Part shown: positions 24,771-36,642 of the stretch, in pieces
How the letters are laid out: each line of letters opens with the position of its first letter
Numbering within the stretch: the first letter of the stretch is position 1
Assembly: GCA_037577475.1 (NCBI GenBank)
Contig: CM075194.1
Coordinates: 3,995,001-4,059,000, forward strand
Direction: 5' to 3'
Length of the DNA stretch: 64,000 bases
DNA from: Chaunax sp. Z400
Taxonomy: Eukaryota; Chordata; Actinopteri; Lophiiformes; Chaunacidae
Translations under genes and position numbers: made by a program
The notes under the pieces: generated by a model
What the model was told of the DNA's origin: nothing
What the model saw: the letters and a program-made list of their open reading frames with translations, nothing else
Databases searched by the model: none

Positions 24771-24851
<81 letters not shown>
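24716..24851. repeat. Long CA array with GACA interruptions
   Basis: 136 bp, interrupted at about 24728 and 24764-24775. Confidence 0.95.
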
Positions 24852-24853
<2 letters not shown>

Positions 24854-25017
24854 CAAGCCAGCGGTGGTCACATCGAGTTATGCTGACATGGCCCAGCATC
24901 TGCTCGGCAGCTCCAGAATGACACCGATTTGCACTTAAATGAGTGGATTTAAGTGGGATGCCGCCATTACCACTCGGCCATATGTGATCCCAATGTCTTT
25001 ATCCTGCATTACACTGA

Positions 25018-25275
25018 GGAGGATGAGAGGGAGGAGGAGGGAGGGAGGGGGAGAAGAAAGAGGGAATGCCAAGAGACAAGGAAGAGAGGGAGAGGGGGGA
25101 TTAGGGCAGACAGTGGGTGAGAAAGAGCGAGATAGTGAGGGAAAAGAGGCATAAAAGGAGAGAAATGGATCTGTAATGAGAGAGAGATGGAAGTGAGAGG
25201 AAGACGTAAAAAGAGAGTGAAGGCAGGGAGGAGGAGGAGGAGGAGGAGGAGGAGGAGGAGGAGGAGAGAGGACAG
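25018..25275. repeat. Homopurine tract with (GGA)n core
   Basis: Strongly purine-rich on + over about 260 bp, ending in an uninterrupted GGA run 25228-25266. Mirror-repeat character fits possible triplex (H-DNA). Confidence 0.85.
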
Positions 25276-25639
25276 AGACCAAACGCTGAAGAGCATCAGC
25301 TGTTGAACAAATAACAGCAGGATCATTACGAGCTCTGATCCCATCCTGGCTTCACACATCAGTCACTCCTCAGATTTCTGACGGACAGGAAGCTGAAAAT
25401 CCAAACTGAATGAAGACGAAAGGGGAAACGAACAGAAAAAAAAGTAAAGTAAGAGAGGTCGCCTCCAGGAAAATTAAACATTTATTTAAAATTTAGCTTC
25501 ATCCATTATCATGTTAGGGGCTTAACAGGAGAAAACCAACCTCCCTCAGTGCTTCCTAAAATAAGAGGCGGGGCTCAGCACCTGTCTGGGATCTGATTGG
25601 CCCCTCGTGGCCCCTGTTTGGCTTGTTAGCGTCAGAAAC

Positions 25640-25800
25640 TCTATATGAAGTGACTCCTATTGTTAGACAGTCAATCAAACGACCACAAAGAGACATGCAA
25701 AGGAGGCGACTGTGTCGTTTCAGTCTGGGGGTCTGGACCCCTCAGAGAGGGGCTGGAGGCCTTTAGGGGCCCAGAACCTGTCAATGGCTGCAGGTTGAAG
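25640..25800 (+). repeat. Probable dispersed repeat fragment
   Basis: ACGACCACAAAGAGACATGC followed by GTCTGGGGGTCTGGACCCCT and GGCCTTTAGGGGCCCAGAA resemble a common fish repeat built on the words GACCACAAAGAGAC. Only one copy occurs in this window, so support is from recognition alone. Confidence 0.4.
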
Positions 25801-25929
25801 TTCCAAATAGAAGCTGCTTCTTATACGTATTTATTTGGCATTAATATACTAACACTGAACAATATAATAATAAACTATTTTTACTCATTTAAAAATGCGG
25901 CCCCCTTATTTAAATAGTTCAGTTTTCGT

Positions 25930-26700
25930 TTTCAGCTCAGAACCTCATCTTTACTCCTCTCCCTTTTTTCTCCACTTTCATCCATCCTTTCTTCCACTCG
26001 TTCATTCCCTCCTTCCCGCTGTACATTTCTTTTGTTCCTATTCTCTCGTCTTCTCTCATCTGCTACTCCCTAACTCTCTCCTCATTTTCCTCCCCCTCTG
26101 TTCCAAACTCAATCTCTCTTTCACTCTCCGTCACTTTTACCTCTTTCCAACTTTCAACGTTCTTCCTCTCCTGCCTTCGTTCGTATCCATAATCTCTCTG
26201 AAAACATACCCGAGTACTTATGAGGCTTTGTCCTTATCCGTATGACTATATGAGCAAAAATGGGCCTTGACCCTCCACCCTCCCTCTCTGGGACTTAAAC
26301 TATATGTTTTGTTGTACAGTTGCTCAGATAATCTATTTCTGATCGTGTCTCTTCCAGATGCTTAAGGGTTCCATGCATTCCTTTCCTGCCTCTCATGCCT
26401 CCAAACTTCCTCCCTTTGGCTGATCTTCCCTTTCTTCCCCCCCCCCCCCCCCCCCCTTGCTTATCTGCACCCTCCCCCTTCCCTCCCTCTGTACCTCCTC
26501 CTCCTCCTCCCCTACCTGACTAATTTCCCCCCTTCTCCCCCTCGTCTCTCCTCCTCCAGGTGTTTTGCAGGGATAAAGGATTGATGAAGCCATCAACTCT
26601 CTGCTCTTGACATTTACAAAAAACCCTCCAAGCAAACACCTCCCTTTTTCTCCCCCCCTCTCTCTCACTCTCTTGTTATCTCTCTGCAGAGCTACCTCAC
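25930..26700. repeat. Pyrimidine-rich block with (C)20 run
   Basis: CT-rich sequence at 25930-26180 and 26385-26690 with a poly-C run at 26437-26456. Pseudo-reading frames here are only low-complexity Ser/Leu/Phe. Between the blocks, 26180-26385 is unique sequence. Confidence 0.75.
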
Positions 26701-26815
26701 TCGTCACTTGCCCGACCACATCATTAAGACCCAGTAATTAGGGCTCATTTGTAAAGCCAGTGTAAATAAAGGGTCCATAATAGTCGGGATATCAGTCACA
26801 GCAAGGCATAAACTA
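26690..26815. promoter_or_regulatory. Candidate conserved non-coding element
   Basis: CCAGTAATTAGGGCTCATTT and AAAGCCAGTGTAAATAAAGG, a clean block between a CT-rich tract and a TG array. Contains TAATTA and a forkhead-like GTAAATA word. Confidence 0.3.
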
Positions 26816-26823
26816 TACATGTG

Positions 26824-26825
26824 TA

Positions 26826-26875
<50 letters not shown>

Positions 26876-26892
26876 TGTGTGTGTGTGTGTGT

Positions 26893-26926
<34 letters not shown>

Positions 26927-27102
26927 CTGTGTGAGACAGAGAGGGGGGGGGGGCATTAGGAAATTATCCCATGCGTCATTAGAGTGAAGGTGTGTGTATA
27001 ATTTAGGAAAGTTTGTTATGAAACAGAGAGAGTGAGTGTGTTTGTGTGATTTGTGTGGAAGAGATAGAGACAGAAGACCTGAATTAATCATCGTGTGTGT
27101 AC

Positions 27103-27183
<81 letters not shown>

Positions 27184-27215
27184 GGGAATGACAGGAGGCA
27201 TTAGGAAATTAGTGC
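26824..27215. repeat. Tandem duplication (245-bp offset) of TG array plus unique segment
   Basis: TG/TCTG array 26824-26933 is followed by GGCATTAGGAAATTA (26952) and a GTCATTAG word. A second TG array 27106-27182 is followed by the same GGCATTAGGAAATTA (27197) and GTCATTAG. The repeated unit therefore includes non-microsatellite sequence. Confidence 0.75.
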
Positions 27216-28499
27216 CTGTGTCATTAGCGAGCAAGAATACGGAGTGTGTGGAGTGTAAAGGTCTCAGGTTTAATGTGTGCATGTGAGGGAGAGAGCAAGT
27301 CTGATGAGGTGAGAACACACACAGGTTCAAATGCATTGAAGAGGGTTGTTTTGAGATAAATTGGAGAAAGAATGGTCAGAAATGAAACAGGAGAGGCTGA
27401 GATATCCTGACAATTATAAAAAACACACACTACTAGTGCCTACATTTCCCATAATGCAATTTGTCGATATTTTTTCCTCAGACTGTCCTTGCCTGAGCCA
27501 AATCTTTGTGGGATCCCTCACCCTCACTTCATTAGAACAAAGGTATGACAATCATAAGAATTACTTCATATTGATATTTATCACATGTCAAAATCAAAAA
27601 ATTGGAAACTTCTTGGAGTTCTCCGTTAGCATGTTTTAAATAATAAAAAAATGTTCCAATGAACAAAATACAGTATGTCCTCTAGAACCTCTGTAACTTT
27701 CCACAGGACCCACATTTAATAGATGGTGTTGTCTCAGAAACTCTCATAAAAATGTGACATTGACCCTGAGAGAGGCAATTAAGGACTCATAAAAAGCCAC
27801 GATAAGCCAACGATAGCATTTTCACCTTTCTCATTGGACAAAAAAACCCACCGCTAACATTCTGCTAACATCTGACTTTTGTCTTCAGTGAGAAAGGATT
27901 CAATCTGCATTCACTCCCAGGTCAAATGACGTAAAATGGTATTTATCGGCTCCGGCTCCAAAGAGCTGTGATGGAAACATGACACCCACGCGAACACGCT
28001 AATTTAACCCCCCTTGCGCAATGCTAAGGATGTTATCACATAAAAACTTTTCCATCCGTCACTGGTCAAGCAGATCATCATTAAAGTCACCATTGAGTTT
28101 GAAAGAATGAGACTAAACCTCCATGTCTACCCATGACATGTAGCTCACTTTGTGGCTACTTCTGTCAGCAGCTCTAGAGAAAACAATGTGTCTCATTCAG
28201 AATATAATTGATTAAAGCTTTAATTGAAACAAGTTTTAATGTCTTCTTGATGCAGTCCTTCTTTGCTTTGCATTCATAATACTGACTATGACACACCAGG
28301 AAACAAGCAGAGGCAAACTTACTGGCAATGGGAAAAGAGTCAATTGCCTATTTTTAGTGGGTTTACCTGCATTGAAAATGTCCATATGTGCTCATATTGG
28401 TGTAAAAAATGGTATAAGGCATTAATAAAAGACCCTGCAACCCCTAACACACTCTGAAGTCTTCAGAAATGACTGCTGAAATCTCGTGAATGACCCATG
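27216..28499. other. Unique intronic DNA
   Basis: CATTTCCCATAATGCAAT at about 27445 resembles a common fish repeat end, but no flanking element can be delimited. Confidence 0.55.
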
Positions 28500-29165
28500 T
28501 AATATCTTCAAGGCCACCCTGAACCTCTTAAAGAAGACAAGAAGTCCTCAAACCTTTTAAAGGAGCGCAGTCATCTCCCAGAGAGCGTCTTCTTATACAA
28601 CGAAGACCCTAAAGGAATCGATTCAAAGTCCCCAAAACATTAAACGACATCTCCATCCGCATCATTAAGATGCATGTGTAACCCCTGAAGAACACCCAAG
28701 TCTCCGTCAAAGACTGAGCCCCTTGAAAACTCCTCAAACCCTATTAAAGTCAACCCCTGCGAGCACTTCAAGGACAGCTGGAAATGCATTACAAAATCCT
28801 CCAATAAAAACCTCAACAAGTCCTGGAGTGTTCTAAAACGCTATGGAATCTCTCAAGGACTTCCAAAAACGAGGAAGAAAGAACTTCTTCAAAACCCCAT
28901 AAAATGTTTTCATCAATACCAGGAGCAATGTCAAGGACCCACATGTTCCTAAAGGATGTGAATCCAAAAATAATGTGAAAATGACCCGACTAATGACCTC
29001 TGGAAACCTGTCACAGCTCATTCATACTCCCTACATACCTCTATGTGTCGGCATAAAAACACAAATCAAATTCCGGAAACTCTAGAAATCCTTAAAGACA
29101 CTTGGCTTCGCTCACATTGAGCGAAACGTCTTCAAGGACGGCTGGAATCTCTTCAAGGTTTCCAC
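28500..29165 (+). repeat. Degenerate short-motif field (TCAAGGAC / CTGGAA words)
   Basis: Recurring variants: CTTCAAGGCCACCCTGAA (about 28507), CTTCAAGGACAGCTGGAA (about 28768), TCTCAAGGACTTCC (28852), TGTCAAGGACCCACA (about 28930), CTTCAAGGACGGCTGGAA (about 29131), interspersed with ACCTCTTAAAG, AAACCTTTTAAAG, AACCCTATTAAAG and CCTTAAAG words. It looks like an ancient minisatellite made of a ~25-35-bp unit, now strongly diverged. No coding frame. Confidence 0.55.
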
Positions 29166-29284
29166 AAACTTTGTAAAGGATTTAACTTCAAAGATTTATT
29201 CAAATGTCAGGTGAAGAAACGAGTGAACTCGGCGCAGACTGTCAGAAGGTCAGTTTCACTCGGAGTGTCATCTGTGACTCTCAC

Positions 29285-29425
29285 CTGCTGATCAATATGT
29301 TTTCCCATCGATCGGCGGCGCAGCCCGAAAGGCAAGTGTCAATCAATCTAGGGCTTGTCAATAAAAATGATTGCTCATCGATGTGTTTATTTGCATTTAA
29401 TGATCTTAATTACCATTCTCAGGAC
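29285..29425. promoter_or_regulatory. Candidate neural enhancer-like element with octamer and PBX/homeobox motifs
   Basis: TGTCAATCAATC (29337-29348) resembles PBX/MEIS sites, ATTTGCAT (29389-29396) is a perfect POU octamer, and TTAATGA (29397-29403) and TTAATTA (29406-29412) are homeodomain cores. Two ATCGAT words also occur. The clustering in about 80 bp of repeat-free sequence is typical of developmental enhancers. Confidence 0.4.
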
Positions 29426-29429
29426 GCGC

Positions 29430-30450
29430 ACATACACACACGTTACCTCTCTCCTCCTTGTCTCACCTCCTGCCTTCCCTCGCTCGCTCCCTTCCCCTCC
29501 GCCTCCCCCTCCTCCTCCTCCTCTCCTACTTAATAATCCAAAATGTTCAGAATAAGCCATGAAGAGGTGGACTGACTCTTTCTTTCTCTCCTTCCATCCG
29601 TTTTCCATTCTTCAGCCCCCCTGATACTGACTACAGCAACATGAGATGCAAAAAACAGAAATTAAACACACATTGTTTGGACTGGTAAAGAGCACAATCA
29701 GAAATGTGTTCTTTATTCCACAAACATGAATATGTCGATTTTAAGTTTCACCTGAGGCCAGTGTAAACATTTTTGGATTAATTTCCCTGGTTTTGGGCAT
29801 AAGAAGTAAAAAAAAAGATAAATAAATTAAATATGTCATATATATGAATGAATAAATTAAGCTAGCAAAACCATCAGGACTTAAAGAAGAGTCCTATGAC
29901 TTAATTATATCTCGACAATGTCAACGTTGGTGAACTCTAACATGTGAATTCAACCAATAGCAAAGCATCTTAATGATGCTAACATTTTAGCTTCACTTCT
30001 TGTCTGAAAGGTGCTATAAAAATCAAGTTTATTATTATCATTATTATAATAATAATTATTATTAATTACTTCTACTACAGTAAAATGCATCTTATAACTC
30101 TTCACTAAAGCAGCTAGAAGACAACAGACAACACTCTTCTTCATTTATGCCTTTACTTTTGAACTCACCTCTGTGGCGCCACCCCTTATTGAGCCAATCA
30201 GCCAATCATTGCCTGAACATTTGATTTCCAATATGTCTGAATGAAGTCATGACCAACATTAAGTAAAAGATACATCACATTTCACCAGGTTGATGAAACC
30301 ATTAATGGTTGGTGGTTTTTATTCAGGACAGAAGAGGAGGGGAGAATTAAGCTCAGTGAAGTTTTGGGGCTAAAGAACGTAGCATGTCAGTGACGTTCCC
30401 GCGATTAAAAACCAGACTCCTCTGATCCTGGCTGAAATAAAGACACATCT
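29430..30450. other. Unique AT-rich intronic DNA
   Basis: CTCCTC run 29505-29525 and an AT/TTATTA-rich stretch at 30030-30065. No gene. Confidence 0.6.
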
Positions 30451-30458
30451 CCACACAC

Positions 30459-30479
30459 ACATATATATATATATATATC
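30459..30479. repeat. (AT)n microsatellite
   Basis: About ten AT units flanked by CACACA. Confidence 0.9.
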
Positions 30480-30653
30480 ACACACACAGACACACCATTC
30501 ACTTCTATACACACAGACAATTTTCTCTCACTCAATAAAACAAGCATCAATTTTGTTTTCTGACTGTGCCGCTGATCTCTTTACAGCTTCCACAGCATCA
30601 AAGTAATGGCCAGCTGTAAATCTGAACCCGAGGAGGGGGGCAGAGGAGAAGGG

Positions 30654-30702
30654 AGGAGGAGGAGAGGAGAGGAGAGGAGAGGAGAGGAGAGGAGAGGAGA
30701 GA
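30654..30702. repeat. (GGAGA)8 pentanucleotide repeat
   Basis: Eight uninterrupted GGAGA units preceded by GGA repeats. Confidence 0.93.
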
Positions 30703-31192
30703 TTATTTACAAATGACTAAACGTCGCTCTAAACACAATTTATTCATCTGACTCTGACCTGGACGAGAACGATTTACATCCAAAAACCTAAAAATAATGG
30801 AACCTTAACTGCAGTAATGTGATATCTGAGAAAACACAGTGGCATGATCAGATAGTTAAAATGATAACTGGTGATATCCAATATGATATGATATGGTGAT
30901 GTGTGTATTAAAGCCTGATTTATCTTCCTCCTCTGTGTCATCGACCTCCACTGATGTCCAAAAACTTGCTCTGGGTGAAATGTTCCTTCATTACCATCAA
31001 CACACACACTGTATCTACTCAATGCCACATACATCATCCACGATGAGCACGAATATGTGGATTAATCCGCTGCTGAAAATAGTCCCCGACAAATGCACCA
31101 CTTCCTCCTGCGTCTTTGATAAATTTGCGGTCTTATCCTTTAAAGATTTTAATGCTAGTTTGCACGCATGAATCAGCACTTTCACCTGTAGG

Positions 31193-32020
31193 TAACTCAA
31201 CTCAACTTTATTTAAAAGCACATTTAAAAACAACAGAGTTGACCAAAGTGCTGTCAAGCTTGGAAACAATGGGTTTTACATGTTTTTAGAGGGGGCCCAG
31301 GTCCATACAAGGGGCATCACAGGCACCACTGGGTCCAAACACCATGACTTGTGGCAACCAGCAATGGTTTTAGCTGGCATCATTTCTTATCAAGGGCAGG
31401 TAAATTTGGGTCATCTGCATAAAAGTGGTATGGGATGCCACGTTTCTTTAAAATCAACCCCTAAGGGGAGAAGATAGAGGGTAAAAAAGATAGGCCCAAG
31501 AACTGAACCTTGGGGGACTCCACATGGTAGGAGGACAACGGATGAAATACAGTCACCTGGGCTTACAGCGAAACTTCTCTCTGACAGGTAAGACCTGAAC
31601 AACTCCAGGGCTGTCCTTTAATACCCACACAGTTCTCCAGGCCAGAGATGAGGATGCCATGGTCAACTGTGTCAAAGGCAGCTGCGAGATCTAAAAGCAT
31701 AAGATCAGCAAAATTAAGTCGACGGTGAATAAAAGATGATTAAAAACCCTTAAAAGTGTAGATTCAGGGCTTTGAAGGGCTGGAAGACCTCTAGAATGTA
31801 TATTTATTAAAAAAAAGACCGTAAATGCAAGAGTACAGCTTTCTCCAAAATTATGGACGTGAACGGGAGCTTAGGGATAGGTCTAAAGTTCACAAGGACA
31901 AAGTTGTCCAAGTGGGCCTTTTTAATTAACGGTTGTAGCTCTGTGTGCTTAAAGTAGGCGGGTACAACACCTGCAGCAAGACTGCTGTTAATAAGTATTT
32001 GGACATTAAGTCCAACGGTA
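31193..32020 (-). pseudogene. Non-LTR retrotransposon reverse-transcriptase relic (CR1/Rex1/L2-like)
   Basis: On the minus strand, from 32020 downward: INSSLAAGVVPAYFK, LIKKAHLDNF, NFRPIPKLPFTSIILEKA, LLRVFNHLLFTVD, then DLAAAFDTVDH at 31659-31691 (motif A Asp), a frameshift, RSYLSERSFAVSPGDC, CGVPQGSVLGP (31492-31521) and the catalytic YADD at 31410-31421. The 3' part ends in ACTTTATTTAAAAGCACATT (read on + at about 31208) and a CCAAAGTGCTGTCAAG element typical of the tail of such elements. The region between NFRP and LLRVFN is shorter than in intact elements, and frame breaks are present, so it is inactive. Family assignment is by protein flavour only. Confidence 0.88.
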
Positions 32021-32149
32021 TACGAGAAATGAAATGAATGAAATATATGCGATAAAGAAAGGGACTAAATTACGTGTTTTGTGACCATTAAGTTCGAATA
32101 AAAATAACTTTTAATATCCTAATGTTTTCATTTGTTCCCTGAGAGCCAG

Positions 32150-32192
32150 CGTTCGTTCGTTCGTTCGTTCGTTCGTTCGTTCGTTCGTTCGT
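32150..32192. repeat. (TTCG)n tetranucleotide repeat
   Basis: About ten TTCG units. Every unit carries a CpG, unusual in CpG-depleted intronic DNA. Confidence 0.95.
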
Positions 32193-32485
32193 GGAAAGTT
32201 CAAACTGTTGAAGTGGATCATTTCAGCCGCGGTGTCCTTGTTGAAGGTTGGCGTTCCTGCCTCACCTTCGGTCCCTCTGAAATGCATGAGGGAATCGTGA
32301 TGCGAGCATGTCGGAGCAAAACAACCGTCTGAATCTCAACATGTTCCAGTGTTTTTAATGCCATGAGGTCGAACAGAGCGGGAGGCGAGCGGGTCGAAAC
32401 CTCCACTCACCTTCCCACAGCGGTCACGCCTCTTATGCATGAAAAGAAGGATGAGTTTAGCGCGTGTGAAGCTAAATAACCAGCT

Positions 32486-32487
<2 letters not shown>

Positions 32488-32530
<43 letters not shown>

Positions 32531-32541
32531 TGTGTGTGTGT
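32488..32541. repeat. (TG)n microsatellite
   Basis: 54 bp with one TCTG interruption. Confidence 0.92.
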
Positions 32542-33207
32542 CCTTCAGCAGGGCCCGACTTCACCTCCCGCTGTCTGTCTGTCTGTAATGCATGAAAGTG
32601 TCTCCCCCTGACTTTAAATCCTTGCCGTGCGGGAAGAGCTTCACCTCTGACTTCACGCTGCAGCTCACAGAGCGGCTTCATCCATTTCAATGGCTGCCGT
32701 CTATGAAGCCCCGAGTCTAGACGCCGCACACACACGGACGCATACATATGGATGAACGCACAAAGCAGGGATCTGTGCACACACACTAAAAAGACAGGCG
32801 GGTTTAAATGTGCGCGCACACACAGTCAAAGAGAGGTGTGACATGGTCGAGGTGTGTAACGCTCATCACTTCAACTTCACTTCATACCAATATATATATA
32901 TATATATAAGTCTTTTATTGGATCTTTCCTGCCTGATAAACACAACTCTTCATCTCTAATTTGCAATGCAGGAATTCCGGAAAACAAGTCCAAACCCTGA
33001 TGACATCACTGCGACATCAGAGTGATGTCAGAGTGTCAGGCGTATGGATGAGTGCAGTGATTTTGACGAGTTCCACCACAGTGACTTTAATGCTATATAT
33101 ATGTCGTGGAGGCGACTCGTCACGACAGCGAACACATCACGAACTGCAAGAGCGGCTCTGACCTCAACGAGATGATGTCACACTTTTCTGATTAACGCTC
33201 ACTCTCC

Positions 33208-33208
<1 letters not shown>

Positions 33209-33243
<35 letters not shown>

Positions 33244-33322
33244 ACATACTGTGCCTGCACACACAGTGTGTAAACGTCTTTGTCTTCATTAGTGTCTATG
33301 TGTGTGTGTGTGTGTGTGTGTG
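33209..33322. repeat. Two TG arrays
   Basis: 33209-33240 and 33298-33322, with further TG-rich words to 33430. A short AT array lies at 32889-32908. Confidence 0.88.
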
Positions 33323-33329
33323 TCTTTAT

Positions 33330-34420
33330 CAGTGTCGGTGGGTTTGCATCTACGTGCAGGTTTTTGTCTTCATTGTGTCCGTGTGTAAATGTGTGAGCAT
33401 GTAGTGTGTGTTTGTTGCTGATGGTGTGTGTTTGCTTAACTACTGTTTAATTATTTAATTTTATTATTATTTTTTAAGATGATAAACTGTATAAAACATG
33501 GACACCGACTCCCAAAGGTTTCTAAAGAGGCGTTGTGAGGCTCGGTCTGGAGGCAGCCTGACTATTGGCTAATCCAAAAAAAAAAAAAATGGCTAAAGAG
33601 ATGCAGCACAGACTACTTGGACTGTCTGATATACAGTTAACGGCACAGCAAATCATACTACTTTTTACAATTTTGCATTGAAAATTCTCCAAAAGGCACA
33701 AACACCACAGTTACAACCAAGAGGCCAAGTTCAAGAACTGAAATTATAGCTGAGACGACGCCTATGGGAAGTCCACCTGCTTCTGAATCAACCTCCCAGG
33801 CTCACATCAGTGTTTCTGAGGTGATGGACAGGTCTGGTTGGTTAGTTTCCCACAGGCTGAAGACAGACGCATGAATCCACCAATCATGCATTAGAGGACA
33901 GGTGACGAGCATCTCCAGCTCTATATTCGCAGGTCGTTGTTGTGACGTCATGTTACGAATAGGAGAGAGAGCAGATTCCAGCGTACTTAAAAACACATTT
34001 ATATGTTGTTTTAAAGCAAATTTACTGATAGAAAAATGAAAAAAATACACCTGCACATCCTCGAGTGTTAAATTCTACAGTTTTCTTCTACTTTGCACTG
34101 TTATTATAGCTTTAATATGATCGTTTGTTTCTTTGATGTTTCCTGGTAAAGTGTTTTAATGTATTTAATAAATTAAATGTTTTTTTTTCACTTTATGATT
34201 ACACTTGCACCATATTATTAGTTGCATAACTACCAGAAAACATGATTGATTGGCTAAAAAAAAAAGAAGCAAAATCACCCTTTAAGGTTTGTCTGAACTA
34301 TAAAAGAAGAAATAAATAAATTTAAGCTCAGCTGGCTTCTCTTTTTCTATTCTCTCTGCCATCAGTAACCAAAAGACATTTCATTCTGACAATCTGAGAA
34401 ACTCAAACTACTCTAACGGT
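33330..34420. other. Unique intronic DNA
   Basis: A runs at 33577-33589 and 34256-34265. No gene. Confidence 0.6.
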
Positions 34421-34640
34421 CTGCCACCAGTGGACGGGGGACGTGTCGTATTTGTCAGCGGCTGTATCTATTGTGTGTTTTCCCTGCGAGTCTGACCCGC
34501 CGCCCGCGCCACGTCCCATCATCCTCCGGTGTGTCTCCGTGGCGATCAGTCAGAACAAAAGGCAGAGGAAGCTCTCTGAGGTCCAGATAACCTCCTGCAG
34601 CTTCCTGTCAGCATGCTAATAAGCCTCTTTTCACACCGGC
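34420..34640. promoter_or_regulatory. Candidate conserved non-coding element
   Basis: GC-balanced, repeat-free block ending TCCTGTCAGCATGCTAATAA before a CA array, with TATTTGTCAGCGGCTG and GGCGATCAGTCAGAACAAAA (SOX-like) words. Confidence 0.25.
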
Positions 34641-34657
34641 CGACAGGGATACGAGTA

Positions 34658-34659
<2 letters not shown>

Positions 34660-34749
<90 letters not shown>

Positions 34750-34903
34750 AGACACAAAGTACACCTTTTGTTACGATGAAAAACAAAAGTGGAACAATTA
34801 AAAATGAGAAACTTTGCGACTTCTTTCTTTTTCCTCCTCCTCCTCCTCCTCCTCCTCCTCCTCCTCCTCCTCCTCCTCCTCCTCCTCCTCCTCCTCCTCC
34901 TCC
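34660..34903. repeat. CA array (34660-34747) and (TCC)24 array (34832-34903)
   Basis: 88-bp CA array, then a 72-bp TCC trinucleotide array. On the npas3 sense strand the second is GGA. CT-rich sequence continues to about 35540. Confidence 0.95.
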
Positions 34904-35630
34904 TTCTTTGCTCCTCATCACTTATTCCTCCATCTTTTTTCACCCTCTGTTCCACGTCTCCCTTCTGTCGTCTTTTGCTTCATTCCTCTCATTTCTCCCT
35001 CTTTTCCCCTCACTTTCTCTCCCTCCACACCTCCATCATCTCATTCCCTGTCTCTCCATCAACTGTCCTCTCCTTTGTACTTCATTCCTCTTTTCCTCCA
35101 CTCCTCTATCTTCTGCATCTCATGTTGAGTTCATCCTCCTCCATCACTAATTTACTCCTCCTCCATCATCTGTCCATCGTTTACATCCTTGATAAGCAGA
35201 ACAATTTTATTCATTTCTCTCATTTCATTTAGAACATAAGGCTTAAATCATCTTTCCTTCAACTCTTTTTCCATCCCCCTTCATCACCCCCTTCCTTTTT
35301 TCATGTCTTCCTCCTCTTTTCCTCTCCCTCCGCTCTCCCGTCATCCTCTAAAATAGTAACGCGCTCATTTTCTCCTCATCCTTGACCTTTAATATCCTTC
35401 TTGGTCCATGAAATATTCCTCTCTTCCTCATTGTTCATTCTCACCCTCTCTTCTTTTTCTTTCTCCTTCCCTTCATTTCCTTTTTCATTTTCATTCCTTC
35501 ACTCTTTTTGTCCCTCATCCCCCTCCATCCTGTTCTTCAACAGGACACACACACACATACATGCACACACACATAATCAATGAGAATTATTATAGATATT
35601 ATATTATCAGAACTACTTGGCAGCTTTGGA

Positions 35631-35633
<3 letters not shown>

Positions 35634-35700
<67 letters not shown>

Positions 35701-35776
35701 GTGTAGGTGTGTGTGTAGTTGTGTGTGTGTAGGTGTGTGTGTGTGTGTGTCTGTGTGTGTGTGTGTAGGTGTGTGC
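35634..35776. repeat. TG array with TAGG interruptions
   Basis: Pure TG 35634-35698, then TG interrupted by GTAGG words to about 35776. Confidence 0.93.
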
Positions 35777-36433
35777 GCTTGTGAGCGAGTGTGTGTGAGT
35801 TCACCAGGGTGGCTCAATTAACTGTGACCTTCCAACTGTGTACACCCCTCCTCTTCTTCCTCCTAATCATCATCCTCACCTGTCTCCTCCCTCCTCCATC
35901 TCCCAGAATGCCCCTGTTTGACCTCATGCAAATGGTCGACCTCCCATCTCAAAAGCACACGACAGAGAAAGAGAGAGGAAAAGAGAGAGAGAGAAAAGGG
36001 ATATATATATGATATTTTAGACAGTTTGTATTTACTGACATCCAGTATTTACATCTCCTGTTTATGTTGATAAATAAACAGAATCTGGGATGATTCTGGA
36101 AAAGGAGAGGGAAAAATCCTGGAGCATCGATCGAGACATTTTAGGTCTTGTTGGACGTTGAGAGACCAGAGGAAAGAAGCAGCCGACAGTCTGACAGTCT
36201 GCTGGAGCTGCTTAATGCTAAGTCATTCATTGTTCCCCAGCAGACCAGGAGAGACCCACTGGGAATACTGGGAGGAGTGTGTATGTGTGTGTGTGTGTGT
36301 GTGTATTATTGCCAGCCTTCTCTGAGGGAATGTAGATTGAAGTTAAAGAGAGTAGAAATCAGCCTCTTCCTCACTTTCCAATGACCCTGTTAGTGTGCAC
36401 AATAACCCTGGTGTGCATGTGTGAGCAATGACC

Positions 36434-36436
<3 letters not shown>

Positions 36437-36468
<32 letters not shown>

Positions 36469-36593
36469 TGTGTGTGTGTGTCTGTGTGTGTGTGTCTGTG
36501 TGTGTGTGTGTGTGTGTGTCTGTCTGTGTGTGTGTGTGTGTGTGTGTCTGTCTGTGTGTGTGTGTCTGTCTGTGTGTGTGTGTCTGTGTGTGT

Positions 36594-36642
<49 letters not shown>

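Noticed and set aside
28500..29165. CRISPR-like array
   Set aside because: Words recur irregularly and diverge; no constant repeat or spacer length, and this is a vertebrate genome.
34776..35232. Ser/Leu/Pro-rich frames over the TCC array
   Set aside because: Direct product of the trinucleotide array and CT-rich flank in three frames.
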